A stretch of DNA of 17,933 nt from Tidjanibacter sp. (GCA_017547065.1 JAFYRC010000157.1:1-17933); one strand, 5' to 3'; positions 1-7,442 are shown, counted from the stretch's first letter. Translations and numbers: made by a program. The notes: generated from the sequence alone by a model not told the origin.

Positions 1-579
1 AGCCCGTGCGCTGTCGGGGCCCTGAAGGTGGAAAATGCTGTCGTAGAGGATGTTAATCCTTCCAAGGCCACACATCCACATCGCAAAGCGGGCAAGTGTG
101 CGCCCGAGGGTGCTGCGGAATAGGGGAGAGGCCTCCTCCAACTCCTCAATGGATAGTAGCTCGTGGGTGGGGCGTGGGCTTGTCTTGCGGAATACCACCG
201 ACTCCGATAGGAGGTAGTTGATTACTCCCGAAATGCTCAGCGCCGCAAGGTTGCACACCACAACGTGCCACCCGAAGATACGCTCAAAAAGTAGCAAGAA
301 GGCCATTTTGACCACAAAGCCCGCCACCGACGAGAGGTTGAAGGCCACAAAGTGACGCCAAAACGAGCGCCAATTTTTGGTGCTCACTCGGCTGCTCCAT
401 ATCCAAAAGTAGGAGCAAAGGAAGTTGCTCATCACGGCGCACTCGAAGGATATGATGGGCGAGAGGACGTAGGTGCCCCAATAGCCCCCACCAAAAATGT
501 AGTGGGAGCAGAGCCACAGCACGGCCGTGTCGACAAGTGTGCCGACACCCCTGCTTGCCATAAATTTGAGATATTTCAC
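1..579 (-). CDS. GtrA-family membrane protein, probably fused to a lysophospholipid acyltransferase-like domain (partial, C-terminus outside window)
   Basis: An open frame of 193 codons runs from GTG at 579 off the left edge. Residues about 3-132 look like a GtrA domain: an N-terminal LKF-x5-GVGTLVDTAVLW helix, further hydrophobic helices near 36-60, 78-100 and 105-123, and two family-typical patches (MSNFLCSYFWIW at 50-61, NYLLSESVVFR at 121-131). GtrA proteins are small four-helix membrane proteins linked to polyprenyl-sugar handling or cell-surface polysaccharide. After an acidic linker (about 139-152), residues 158-193 (LGRTLARFAMWMCGLGRIN, then ILYDSIF) resemble the start of Bacteroidetes lysophospholipid acyltransferases, so a GtrA-acyltransferase fusion is inferred; the catalytic HxxxxD would lie outside the window. 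TAA precedes the GTG in frame; ATG at 561 is the alternative start but would cut the first helix. It lies 42 nt downstream of the CDP-alcohol phosphatidyltransferase gene, probably in one transcript. Confidence 0.72.
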   Translation of the reverse strand, partial: MKYLKFMASRGVGTLVDTAVLWLCSHYIFGGGYWGTYVLSPIISFECAVMSNFLCSYFWIWSSRVSTKNWRSFWRHFVAFNLSSVAGFVVKMAFLLLFERIFGWHVVVCNLAALSISGVINYLLSESVVFRKTSPRPTHELLSIEELEEASPLFRSTLGRTLARFAMWMCGLGRINILYDSIFHLQGPDSARA

Positions 580-621
580 GATTACCTGAATGAACGCTTA
601 TGGAATGGACGTGCGTTGTGT

Positions 622-1317
622 CTATTTTGCTGGTTTATATGGCTTTGCGGGGTCTTTGAGCGAGAGTGTTCGGCGGTCTTGGAGCCATTGGACGATGTGC
701 ATCGTGAAGATTATTATGGCAATGGCGGCGCCGATGATGTCAAACAGACCACACTCCTCGCCCCCGATAACGTAGGTGTAGTGTCGCCAGGGGGTGTAGA
801 TAAAGAGCGTGTTGACGATGATGACGATGAGTCGGAACTCCGTGGGCCCCAGTCGGCCGTAGGTCAGGCGGAACTCCTCCTTCACGAGGGTGCAGATATA
901 GGTGTAGATGGAGATGATCAGGTAGGCCACCAACACAAAGAGCGCCACAACGAGGTGTAACATGGGCGAAAGTCCCGCACCCACGCACATCACCGTGATA
1001 GTCAGAGCGTCGATTGTGTGGTCGATGAAGAAACCATAGGTGGGCCTCTGCGTGCCGCGCACCCTCGCCAAAGTGCCGTCGAGGCTGTCGCCATACCAGT
1101 TCACAACAAGCCCAAACGACGAGAGCCAAAGGAAGTTGATGTTGATGCTCGATAGGGCAAAGCCCACGGCGCAGATGACCGCACCGGTCACTCCGATGTA
1201 GGTTAGGATGTCGGAGGTCATCCAGAGGGGCTGTCGGTGGGCGAGCCACACGAGCACACGTTTTTCGGCCTTGTTGAGTATGGAGGTTTGGATTCTGGTT
1301 GCTTGTTCTTTTCCCAT
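622..1317 (-). CDS. CDP-alcohol phosphatidyltransferase family membrane enzyme
   Basis: This 231-residue integral membrane protein carries the complete CDP-alcohol phosphatidyltransferase signature D77-xx-D80-G81-xx-A84-R85-x9-G95-xxx-D99-xxx-D103. Such enzymes transfer a phospho-alcohol from a CDP-activated donor to an acceptor alcohol in membrane lipid synthesis, using two metal ions bound by these aspartates. Hydrophobic helices flank the motif (about 44-72, 104-142, 161-173 and 188-210). The family makes phosphatidylglycerol-phosphate, phosphatidylserine, phosphatidylinositol and related lipids, and the substrate cannot be read from the motif. The neighbouring GtrA/acyltransferase-like gene suggests a lipid or glycolipid pathway, which is inference. 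The start is the ATG at 1315-1317. It faces the outer-membrane-type gene at 1450 across a 132-bp divergent region. Confidence 0.88.
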   Translation of the reverse strand: MGKEQATRIQTSILNKAEKRVLVWLAHRQPLWMTSDILTYIGVTGAVICAVGFALSSININFLWLSSFGLVVNWYGDSLDGTLARVRGTQRPTYGFFIDHTIDALTITVMCVGAGLSPMLHLVVALFVLVAYLIISIYTYICTLVKEEFRLTYGRLGPTEFRLIVIIVNTLFIYTPWRHYTYVIGGEECGLFDIIGAAIAIIIFTMHIVQWLQDRRTLSLKDPAKPYKPAK

Positions 1318-1422
1318 GATGGTTGTTTTAGAGTTGGTTCGACCTACCGCGTTGCGCCTTACTACTCAAACTCTGTGCCAAATTATGGAGGGTAGGGGAC
1401 CCCACTTTGCAAATTTTTTCGC

Positions 1423-1430
1423 TATATTTG
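1423..1430 (+). promoter_or_regulatory. Bacteroidetes-type -7 element (TATATTTG) for the 1450 gene
   Basis: TATATTTG fits the TAnnTTTG consensus of the Bacteroidetes housekeeping sigma factor and lies 19 nt before the ATG at 1450, implying a very short leader. The nearest upstream TTTG (1406-1409) is only 13 nt away rather than the usual 19 or so, so the -33 part is poor. The same 132-bp region must also start the leftward gene at 1317, for which I see no clear consensus promoter. Confidence 0.5.
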
Positions 1431-1449
1431 TGGTAAATTACTCCCGACG

Positions 1450-2346
1450 ATGAAGAAACCCACAACTATATACACCCTCCTGCTGGCATTGGCCTTGTGC
1501 CTCTGTGTGCCACGCGTGGCTATGGCGCAGACCCCAATCGTGAAACCCAACCTGGGAATCCCCTCCAAGATAGGCCCCGCCTACTTTGGTCCCAATGCCT
1601 TCCCCGTGCCCGATATGCTCGACGGACGCACCAGCGAACAGCTCAAAGTGGAACTCTATGCCGATGGCTTTGTGGGTACCACCACCGACAACCTCGGCGA
1701 CGACATTACGGCTGACCTCTTCGTGCGCCTCACCCTTCCGCTCTTCACCCCGAGGGCCAACCTCACCGTCTGGATGCCCATATTTGAGTACTTCCACACC
1801 TCGGCCGAGGTTAATGCCCTGCGCCGCCTGCCCCATACGGGTGACCTTGCGGGCTTCGACTCGGGCGATGTCTATGTGTCGGCCGACGTGAGCCTCCTCT
1901 CGCAGGAGAAATGTGGCATTGACCTTGCGGCCCGCACGGTGCTCAAAACTGCCTCGGCCAACCGCTTTGCCGAGGGACGTTGCTACGACGCTCCGGGATA
2001 TTTCTTCGACCTTGCCGCAGGTAGGGAGTTTAGGCTGGGGGAGGGTAGTGTGCGTACGGCCCTGAGTACGGGATTCCTCTGCTGGCAGACCGACAATGGC
2101 CGCCAAAACGACGCTGTGATGTATGGCCTGCTGGTTGCCTACACCCGCGGACGCTTTATGGTCGACACCTGCTATGGTGGCTACATCGGCTGGGAGGGCT
2201 ATGGCGACTGCCCGATGACGCTCAAAACCTCGCTCGGTTACTCCTTTGGTCGCCTCCAACTGCGCCTTGCCCACCAAGTGGGCCTTCACGACTGGCCCTA
2301 CCACCAGCTCCGCCTGGGCGTAACCTATCTCTTCGACGTTCTCTAA
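1450..2346 (+). CDS. Secreted protein, probable outer-membrane beta-barrel, function unknown
   Basis: The 298-residue product starts with a good Sec signal peptide (KK, then a hydrophobic run TLLLALALCLCV, then AMA before Q27), so export with cleavage near residue 26 is likely. The mature part has many short alternating polar/hydrophobic segments (LKVELYADGFVG, ADLFVRLTLPLF, DVYVSADVSLL, QLRLAHQVGL) and ends in LRLGVTYLFDVL, a typical last strand of an outer-membrane barrel though the final residue is Leu rather than Phe. The N-terminal mature stretch near residues 38-60 (KIGPAYFGPNAFPVPDML) resembles a conserved Bacteroidetes hypothetical family. There are several cysteines (C155, C178, C208, C222, C235), which is unusual for a barrel. 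No catalytic motif is seen, and the function is unknown. Transcription is monocistronic, with convergent genes downstream. Confidence 0.75.
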   Translation: MKKPTTIYTLLLALALCLCVPRVAMAQTPIVKPNLGIPSKIGPAYFGPNAFPVPDMLDGRTSEQLKVELYADGFVGTTTDNLGDDITADLFVRLTLPLFTPRANLTVWMPIFEYFHTSAEVNALRRLPHTGDLAGFDSGDVYVSADVSLLSQEKCGIDLAARTVLKTASANRFAEGRCYDAPGYFFDLAAGREFRLGEGSVRTALSTGFLCWQTDNGRQNDAVMYGLLVAYTRGRFMVDTCYGGYIGWEGYGDCPMTLKTSLGYSFGRLQLRLAHQVGLHDWPYHQLRLGVTYLFDVL

Positions 2347-2347
2347 C

Positions 2348-2375
2348 GCTATAGGCTATTTGCCATTAGCCATTT
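2348..2375. repeat. Heptamer tandem array, GCCATTA family (about 4 degenerate units)
   Basis: Directly after the stop codon at 2346 come four in-register 7-mers: GCTATAG, GCTATTT, GCCATTA, GCCATTT (2348-2354, 2355-2361, 2362-2368, 2369-2375). The copies are imperfect but keep exact 7-bp phase. It is one of three different heptamer families in this window. Confidence 0.6.
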
Positions 2376-2426
2376 GTAGGTGTTTCCACGCCCGCACAAA
2401 ATACAAGCGACATATACACACATACG

Positions 2427-2463
2427 AAAAAAAGCGACCCGTCCGTTTGGACGAGTCGCTTTT
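2427..2463 (-). terminator. Rho-independent terminator after tRNA-Arg / plsX, bidirectional
   Basis: Arms 2430-2444 and 2449-2463 form a 15-bp stem with one G-T wobble and a 4-nt loop. On the minus strand the hairpin ends in a run of seven Ts (2427-2433 read in reverse) and starts 3 nt beyond the tRNA 3' end. On the plus strand the four Ts of the right arm give it some ability to stop transcription from the 1450 gene. Confidence 0.88.
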
Positions 2464-2465
2464 CG

Positions 2466-2537
2466 TAGTCCCACCGGGAATCGAACCCAGATTTACAGTT
2501 TAGGAAACTGTCGTTCTATCCGTTGAACTATGGAACC
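2466..2537 (-). tRNA. tRNA-Arg (anticodon CCT)
   Basis: The reverse complement folds as a 72-nt cloverleaf: acceptor GGTTCCA pairs with TGGGACT (G-T at the first pair and at the fourth), the D arm has GTTC/GAAC, the anticodon stem ACAGT/ACTGT encloses loop TTCCTAA with anticodon CCT, and the T arm is CTGGG-TTCGATT-CCCGG. The discriminator is A at 2466. CCA is not encoded. It reads AGG, a codon used often in the genes around it. It starts 27 nt after the plsX stop with no clear promoter between, so it may be co-transcribed with plsX, followed by the strong hairpin at 2427-2463. Confidence 0.96.
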
Positions 2538-2542
2538 AAGTC

Positions 2543-2566
2543 GGCCTTTCGGCCTTTGTTTTTTTT
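2543..2566 (+). terminator. Weak plus-strand hairpin with T tract between tRNA and plsX
   Basis: GGCC-TTTC-GGCC (2543-2554) is followed by a T-rich run, TTTGTTTTTTTT (2555-2566), on the plus strand. The stem is only 4 bp, so this is tentative. It could stop rightward read-through before it becomes antisense to plsX. On the minus strand the same bases are GGCC-GAAA-GGCC with no T tract, so it should not terminate plsX-tRNA transcription. Confidence 0.3.
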
Positions 2567-3530
2567 ATGCCTCCTCGGTTGCAGGGGCAAATGCTTTACG
2601 GATGTCCTCAGCGTAGCCCGACTGAACACTCAACTCGGTCTGGTGGACCATGTTGCGCAGTGCCAGCACTGTCGAACTTCCGTGTCCTACGATAACCACG
2701 CTGTTAACACCCAGCGCAGGGGTACCACCCTTAATCTCGTAGTTGAGGTTGTCGAGGAACTGGTCCTCAATTTTCCTCGCTTTGGCGATGTAGCGCAGGC
2801 TCTCCGACATTTTCAGCAAAACGTTGCCCACAAAACCATCACACACAATCACGTCTGCCTTGCCTGTGAAGTAGTCTTTACCCTCGATGTTGCCCACGAA
2901 GTTAATACCCTCCGCCTCGGCCAACATCTGGTGAGCCGCCTTGCTTGCCGCATTGCCTTTGGTCTCCTCCTCGCCAATGTTGAGGAGGCCAACTTTGGGA
3001 TTTTCGAGTCCCCAAAGATCCTTAGCGTAGATGCTACCCATCAAGCCATACTGGCAAAGTACCTCGGGCTTGCAGTCAACATTCAGACCCACATCCAACA
3101 GGAGAGTGTATCCTCCCATCACGTTGGCGATGGCTGCCGAAATTGCCGGACGGATGACACCTTCGGTGATTCCAACCGTCAGCATCGCACCTGCCATCAT
3201 TGCTCCCGTCGAACCTGCACTTGCGAAACCGTCAATCTTGCCGGCCTTCAAGTACTCAAAACCCTTGCGGATGCTCGAGTCGGGCTTGGTCTGGAATGCT
3301 TTTGCGGGGTGGTCGTGCATTGTGATGACCTCGGTTGTTGGGACAATCTCAATACGGTTGCCCTCGTAACCTTCCTCGGCGAGGAGCTGCTCAATGCGCT
3401 CCTTATCGCCAAACAGCACCACTTGTGTTGTTGGTTGCAACAGAGCGATAGACTCCACTACACCCTTAACAACAGCTTCGGGGGCGAAATCGCCGCCCAT
3501 TGCATCTACACCTATGCGCAAATTACGCAT
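2565..3530 (-). CDS. plsX: PlsX, phosphate acyltransferase (acyl-ACP:phosphate)
   Basis: PlsX converts acyl-ACP and phosphate to acyl-phosphate, the donor for the PlsY step of phosphatidic acid synthesis; it is a peripheral membrane enzyme. The 321-residue product is of normal length and has the family hallmarks: N-terminal IGVDAMGGDFAP (6-17), a central GSTGAMMAGA stretch, NIGEEETKG, VCDGFVGNVLLK and a late GVNSVVIVGHGSS. The ATG at 3530 lies 6 nt after the rpmF stop, giving the well-known DUF177-rpmF-plsX order. In many bacteria fabH follows plsX, but here a tRNA-Arg and a terminator follow at once. It is probably transcribed from the promoter upstream of DUF177. Confidence 0.97.
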   Translation of the reverse strand: MRNLRIGVDAMGGDFAPEAVVKGVVESIALLQPTTQVVLFGDKERIEQLLAEEGYEGNRIEIVPTTEVITMHDHPAKAFQTKPDSSIRKGFEYLKAGKIDGFASAGSTGAMMAGAMLTVGITEGVIRPAISAAIANVMGGYTLLLDVGLNVDCKPEVLCQYGLMGSIYAKDLWGLENPKVGLLNIGEEETKGNAASKAAHQMLAEAEGINFVGNIEGKDYFTGKADVIVCDGFVGNVLLKMSESLRYIAKARKIEDQFLDNLNYEIKGGTPALGVNSVVIVGHGSSTVLALRNMVHQTELSVQSGYAEDIRKAFAPATEEA

Positions 3531-3536
3531 TGCGTT

Positions 3537-3719
3537 CTACTCAGCTTTTTTCTCGATAGCGAGTTTACCACGGTAGAAGCCACACTCGGGGCATACACGG
3601 TGGTACTGTACGGGCGAACCGCAGTTCGAGCAAACTGCAACGGTAGGAACGGCAGCAACGTAGTGAGTTCTGCGTTTGTCTCTTCTGGTGGACGAAACCT
3701 TGTGTTTAGGATGTGCCAT
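3537..3719 (-). CDS. rpmF: 50S ribosomal protein L32
   Basis: This 60-residue basic protein begins MAHPKHKVSSTRRDKRRTHY, the classic L32 N-terminus, and has a four-cysteine zinc ribbon (C30, C33, C43, C46: CSNC...CPEC). L32 belongs to the large subunit. The zinc-binding C+ form is retained. It lies 30 nt after the DUF177 gene and 6 nt before plsX. No purine-rich ribosome binding site precedes the ATG. Confidence 0.98.
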   Translation of the reverse strand: MAHPKHKVSSTRRDKRRTHYVAAVPTVAVCSNCGSPVQYHRVCPECGFYRGKLAIEKKAE

Positions 3720-3749
3720 AGTTGTTTGTTATTTTGTATGTTTATAATT

Positions 3750-4304
3750 TTAATTTTTCTCTTCCATTTGGCGTTTGAGCTCGGCGAGCTTACTTGCCAT
3801 GCCTCCCTCTGCCAATGCGCCCTTGGGCTCGGTCAGTGTGTTGAACTCCTCCTCGCTGACGATCTGGAATTTTCCGATCATCTCCTGGTTACACTCCTCA
3901 ATCGACTCGTGCACCCTCTGGTAGGGCAGTGCCAGGAGCACCGTTTCGTAGAGCCACTCTCTCATGTCGAGTTCGGCGTCCGATGGGTTGAGCCACATTA
4001 CCTCGCCGTCGAAGCCCTCTTCGTCCTCGCTAAATTTTACCACCAGCGAATCTTCAATTTCTACCGGCAGATGGAGTTCGTCCAAGCACCTGTCACATTC
4101 AACCGTGACCTCGCCACTGATTACCACATCCAAAGTTAGTACGCTTGCACCCTTTGTTAGTGTAACCTTTGCAACTGCCTCAGCTCCAATCATTTCCTCA
4201 TCGCCAACCGACTCTAAAAGAGCGCCATCAATCGGAAATTCCAACTCGTGAACGCCCACTTTATAGCCCTTAAATGGGATGATATAGTCCTTGTTTGTGC
4301 TCAT
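3750..4304 (-). CDS. DUF177 / YceD-family protein (large-subunit rRNA accumulation factor)
   Basis: The 184-residue acidic protein has the DUF177 pattern: a beta-rich N-terminal half with a CxxC pair (C70-DR-C73 within GEVTVECDRCLDEL), then an acidic segment and a helical LPSDAELDMREWLYE-like stretch with a second conserved part (ALPYQRVH, then EECN). Family members (YceD in E. coli) are needed for normal 23S rRNA levels and are nearly always encoded beside rpmF, as here. The C-terminal tail (MASKLAELKRQMEEKN) is probably a charged helix. The start is ATG at 4304, about 20 nt from a consensus -7 element, so it is likely the first gene of a DUF177-rpmF-plsX-tRNA transcript. Confidence 0.9.
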   Translation of the reverse strand: MSTNKDYIIPFKGYKVGVHELEFPIDGALLESVGDEEMIGAEAVAKVTLTKGASVLTLDVVISGEVTVECDRCLDELHLPVEIEDSLVVKFSEDEEGFDGEVMWLNPSDAELDMREWLYETVLLALPYQRVHESIEECNQEMIGKFQIVSEEEFNTLTEPKGALAEGGMASKLAELKRQMEEKN

Positions 4305-4324
4305 AAGTGTCGCAAATTAGCCCG

Positions 4325-4355
4325 CAAATGTACAAATAAAATTCGGAAAAACAAA
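4325..4355 (-). promoter_or_regulatory. Consensus Bacteroidetes promoter for DUF177-rpmF-plsX
   Basis: On the minus strand TTTG (complement of 4352-4355) is followed after exactly 19 nt by TACATTTG (complement of 4325-4332), matching TTTG-N19-TAnnTTTG. The implied start site is only some 10-15 nt before the ATG at 4304. It is the best promoter in the window and separates this operon from lptB, whose stop lies at 4374. Confidence 0.8.
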
Positions 4356-4373
4356 TTTTTTCTAAAAATCTCA

Positions 4374-5111
4374 CTATCTGTCGAGTTTGAAATCCTGACC
4401 CAGATAGACGCGCCTTACCTCTTCATCCTCGGCGAGGTCTTGTGCGCTACCTGCTTTCAGTACCCTTCCCTCGAAGAGCAGATAGGTGCGGTCGGTAATC
4501 GACAGGGTTTCGTGTACGTTGTGGTCGGTGATAATCACACCAATATTTTTATCCTTCAGGGTTGCTACAATGCTCTGGATATCCTCCACAGCGATGGGGT
4601 CAACACCTGCAAAGGGCTCATCGAGTAGGATGAACTTGGGGTTGATGGCCACCGCGCGGGCAATCTCCGTACGCCTACGCTCGCCACCCGACAGCTGGAT
4701 ACCTTTATTCTTACGTACCTTCTGCAAGCGGAACTCCTCAATCAGACTCTCCACCCTCTCCCTTTGGTACTCCTTGGAGTAGTTGGTCATCTCCAACACG
4801 GCTTTGAGGTTGTCCTCCACGGTCATACTGCGGAACACGGAGGCCTCCTGGGGGAGGTAGCCGAGTCCCATCTGAGCGCGTTTGTACACGGGCAGCGAGG
4901 TGATCTCGGTGGTGATACCGTCCTCCTCCACAAAGATTTTTCCGTCGTTGGGCTTAACGAGTCCCACAATCATGTAGAACGTGGTTGTCTTGCCGGCGCC
5001 ATTGGGGCCCAGCAGACCAACGATTTCGCCCTGTTTAACGTCGATTGAAACGTGATTTACAACAGTACGGCTCTTATATTTCTTGACCAGGTCGGAAGTG
5101 TATAATCTCAT
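4374..5111 (-). CDS. lptB: LptB, ATPase of the lipopolysaccharide export ABC transporter
   Basis: LptB powers the LptB2FG complex that extracts LPS from the inner membrane toward the outer surface. The 245-residue protein has Walker A GPNGAGKTT (35-43), the Q-loop (Q88 in YLPQEASVF), signature LSGGERRR (140-147), Walker B FILLDEP (160-166) and switch His197. GERRRTEIARA and LDEPFAGVDPIAVEDIQ are typical of LptB rather than of the related LivF/LivG ATPases. The length is normal. The stop lies 69 nt before the next gene, with an independent promoter between. The start is ATG at 5111, preceded by a -7 element at 5131-5138. It faces recQ divergently. Confidence 0.95.
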   Translation of the reverse strand: MRLYTSDLVKKYKSRTVVNHVSIDVKQGEIVGLLGPNGAGKTTTFYMIVGLVKPNDGKIFVEEDGITTEITSLPVYKRAQMGLGYLPQEASVFRSMTVEDNLKAVLEMTNYSKEYQRERVESLIEEFRLQKVRKNKGIQLSGGERRRTEIARAVAINPKFILLDEPFAGVDPIAVEDIQSIVATLKDKNIGVIITDHNVHETLSITDRTYLLFEGRVLKAGSAQDLAEDEEVRRVYLGQDFKLDR

Positions 5112-5130
5112 TTTTTTTGAAAATTTTTCA

Positions 5131-5138
5131 CAAAGTTA
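5131..5138 (-). promoter_or_regulatory. -7 element (TAACTTTG) for lptB
   Basis: The complement of 5131-5138 reads TAACTTTG, a full match to TAnnTTTG, 19 nt before the lptB ATG. No TTTG lies at the expected -33 distance, so the call rests on the -7 box and the divergent arrangement. Confidence 0.5.
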
Positions 5139-5160
5139 GTGCATTTTCCGAAAAAATCAG

Positions 5161-5168
5161 TATCTTTA
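5161..5168 (+). promoter_or_regulatory. Possible -7 element (TATCTTTA) for recQ
   Basis: TATCTTTA differs from TAnnTTTG at the last base and lies 33 nt before the ATG at 5202. TTAG at 5136-5139 lies 21 nt upstream as a weak -33 candidate. The lptB and recQ control regions overlap in a 90-bp AT-rich gap. Confidence 0.3.
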
Positions 5169-5201
5169 TATTGTTAATTGCGTAAGTAAGTGATTTTAAG
5201 T

Positions 5202-7400
5202 ATGGAAAACGGAGCACAAGACGAGTTGTTGTTGAGCAAGTTGAAGGAATATTTCGGCTTCTCATCCTTCAAGGGCAACCAGGATGCAGTCATTAAGAAT
5301 GTCCTGGCGGGCAATGATACCTTTGTATTAATGCCCACGGGCGGAGGTAAGAGCCTTTGTTACCAGCTGCCCGCACTGATGATGGACGGCGTGGCGATTA
5401 TTATCTCTCCCCTGATTGCGCTGATGAAGAACCAGGTGGACGCCATGCGTACTTTCAGTATGGAGGACGGCATTGCCCACTTCCTTAACTCCTCGCTCAA
5501 CAAGGCGGCCATTACACAAGTTAAGAACGACGTGCTGGCCGGTAAAACCAAACTCCTCTACTTTGCTCCCGAATCACTTACCAAAGAGGAGAACGTTGCC
5601 TTCTTGCGCAAAATCAAGATTTCTTTCTACGCCATTGACGAGGCCCACTGTATTTCGGAGTGGGGCCACGACTTCCGCCCGGAGTATAGGCGCATCCGCC
5701 CCATCGTTAACGACATCGGACGTGCCCCCATCATTGCCCTCACGGCAACGGCTACTCCCAAGGTGCAGCTCGACATCCAGAAAAACCTCGGTATGATGGA
5801 CGCCACGGTCTTCAAGTCCTCCTTCAACCGCCCCAACCTCTACTACGAATTGCGACCCAAGCACGATGTAAACCGCGACATCATTCGCTACATCAAGATG
5901 AACGAGGGCAAGAGCGGTATCATCTACTGCCTCTCGCGTAAGAAGGTGGAGGAGTTGGCCGAGTTGCTTGTGGCCAACAACATCAAGGCCCTTCCGTACC
6001 ACGCAGGTATGGACGCCGCCACGAGGGCAGCCAATCAGGACGCCTTCTTGATGGAGAAGGCCGATGTCATTGTGGCCACGATTGCCTTCGGTATGGGTAT
6101 CGATAAACCCGACGTGCGCTACGTCATCCACTACGACATTCCCAAGAGCCTCGAAGGCTACTATCAAGAAACGGGCCGTGCCGGTCGTGATGGCGGCGAG
6201 GGTAGGTGTATTACCTTTTATAGTTATAAGGATATCCAGAAGTTGGAGAAGTTCATGCAGGGCAAGCCCGTGGCCGAACAGGAGATTGGCCGCCTGCTGC
6301 TGCTCGAAACGGTGTCCTATGCCGAGAGCTCCATCTGCCGCCGTAAGTCGCTGTTGCACTACTTCGGCGAGGAGTTTACGGAGGAGAACTGTGGTGCGTG
6401 CGACAACTGCCTCAATCCCAAACCGAAGATTAACGCCCAGAAGGCTATGTGTACGGTTTTGGAGGTGCTGGATGGCGTGGGTGGCAAGTTCAAGAGCGAT
6501 TACATTGTGTCGATGCTGCTGGGCCGCAACAACGCTCTCATTAAGTCCTACAACCACCACAAGAGCGAGTGGTTCGGTATTGGTGCCGAGCAGGACGACA
6601 AATATTGGGGCGCAGTGATCCGCAAGGGTCAGATTGAGGGCCTCATTGACAAGAACATCGAGAACTATGGCCTCCTTTCGATTTCGCCCAAGGGAGAGGC
6701 ATATTTGGATAAACCCTATGCGCTGACCATTACTCTCGATCATGATTACGACGAGATGCAGGAGGAGGACTCCGCAGTCGCCTCCATCGGTAAGGGCGGT
6801 GGCGCAGCCGACGAGGAACTCTTCGCTATGCTGAAGGACCTCCGCCGCAAGGTGGCCAAACGTCACGACTTACCTCCCTTTGTGGTCTTCCAGGATCCCT
6901 CGTTGGAGGATATGTCGGTGCAGTATCCCATCACCATTGAGGAGTTGCAGAACATCAGCGGTGTGGGTGCAGGTAAGGCCAAGAAGTTTGGCGAGGACTT
7001 CGTGAAACTCATCAAGGCCTATGTTGAGGAGAAGGAGATTATCCGCCCGCAGGATATGGTTGTGAAGAGTGTGGTGAACAAGAGTGGCAACAAGGTGTTC
7101 ATCATCCAGAGCATCGACCGTAAGATGGACTTTGAGGACATTGCGGGTGCCAAACATATGGAGATGGACGAACTGCTGAGCGAGATAGAGTCTATTGTCT
7201 ATTCGGGTACCAAGCTGAATATCAACTACTACATAGACCAGGTGGTTGATGAGGATAAGGCCGAGGATATATACCTATATTTCAAGGAAGACGCCGAGAG
7301 CGACAGCCTCGATGAGGCTGTGGAGGAGCTCGGTGGCGACTACACCGAAGAGGAGATTCGTTTGGTACGTATCAAATTCCTTTGCGAACAAGGCAATTAA
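5202..7400 (+). CDS. recQ: RecQ, ATP-dependent 3'-5' DNA helicase (full-length, with RQC, HRDC and C-terminal HTH)
   Basis: RecQ unwinds DNA 3'-5' in recombination and fork repair. The 732-residue protein (counting from ATG 5202) has motif 0/I (FKGNQDAVI; PTGGGKS 45-51), DEAH (146-149) followed by CISEWGHDFRP, TATAT (181-185), motif V (AFGMGIDKPDVR 295-306) and motif VI (QETGRAGRDG 322-331). A zinc module follows (C379, C397, C400, C403), then the RQC winged helix (about 410-505), an HRDC domain (about 537-610) and a C-terminal 640-732 region resembling the helix-turn-helix tail of Bacteroidetes RecQ. The frame can extend to GTG at 5190 (four more residues), but ATG 5202 is the more natural start. 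It stands alone, with its own terminator at 7443-7487. A second, different RecQ lies at 14076. Confidence 0.95.
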   Translation: MENGAQDELLLSKLKEYFGFSSFKGNQDAVIKNVLAGNDTFVLMPTGGGKSLCYQLPALMMDGVAIIISPLIALMKNQVDAMRTFSMEDGIAHFLNSSLNKAAITQVKNDVLAGKTKLLYFAPESLTKEENVAFLRKIKISFYAIDEAHCISEWGHDFRPEYRRIRPIVNDIGRAPIIALTATATPKVQLDIQKNLGMMDATVFKSSFNRPNLYYELRPKHDVNRDIIRYIKMNEGKSGIIYCLSRKKVEELAELLVANNIKALPYHAGMDAATRAANQDAFLMEKADVIVATIAFGMGIDKPDVRYVIHYDIPKSLEGYYQETGRAGRDGGEGRCITFYSYKDIQKLEKFMQGKPVAEQEIGRLLLLETVSYAESSICRRKSLLHYFGEEFTEENCGACDNCLNPKPKINAQKAMCTVLEVLDGVGGKFKSDYIVSMLLGRNNALIKSYNHHKSEWFGIGAEQDDKYWGAVIRKGQIEGLIDKNIENYGLLSISPKGEAYLDKPYALTITLDHDYDEMQEEDSAVASIGKGGGAADEELFAMLKDLRRKVAKRHDLPPFVVFQDPSLEDMSVQYPITIEELQNISGVGAGKAKKFGEDFVKLIKAYVEEKEIIRPQDMVVKSVVNKSGNKVFIIQSIDRKMDFEDIAGAKHMEMDELLSEIESIVYSGTKLNINYYIDQVVDEDKAEDIYLYFKEDAESDSLDEAVEELGGDYTEEEIRLVRIKFLCEQGN

Positions 7401-7442
7401 AAAAACGCAGAATAGCAGGCGACTGCTGCGTCATACTGCGAC

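Noticed and set aside
622..960. Long plus-strand frames opposite the CDP-alcohol phosphatidyltransferase (352-960)
   Set aside because: It lies antisense to the phosphatidyltransferase and GtrA genes, lacks any recognisable motif and has a biased, low-complexity composition. It is a shadow frame.
1391..1410. GGGGACCCC palindrome in the divergent region as an operator
   Set aside because: It is only 9 bp, common by chance in G+C-rich sequence, and has no second copy nearby.
2523..4139. 538-codon plus-strand frame antisense to plsX, rpmF and DUF177
   Set aside because: It spans three clearly identified minus-strand genes and the tRNA; the translation is rich in Cys and His with no domain. It is a consequence of G+C-rich codon third positions on the other strand.
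5574..6866. 430-codon minus-strand frame antisense to the RecQ at 5202
   Set aside because: It lies wholly within an intact recQ, with no motif, promoter or conserved start; it is a shadow frame.
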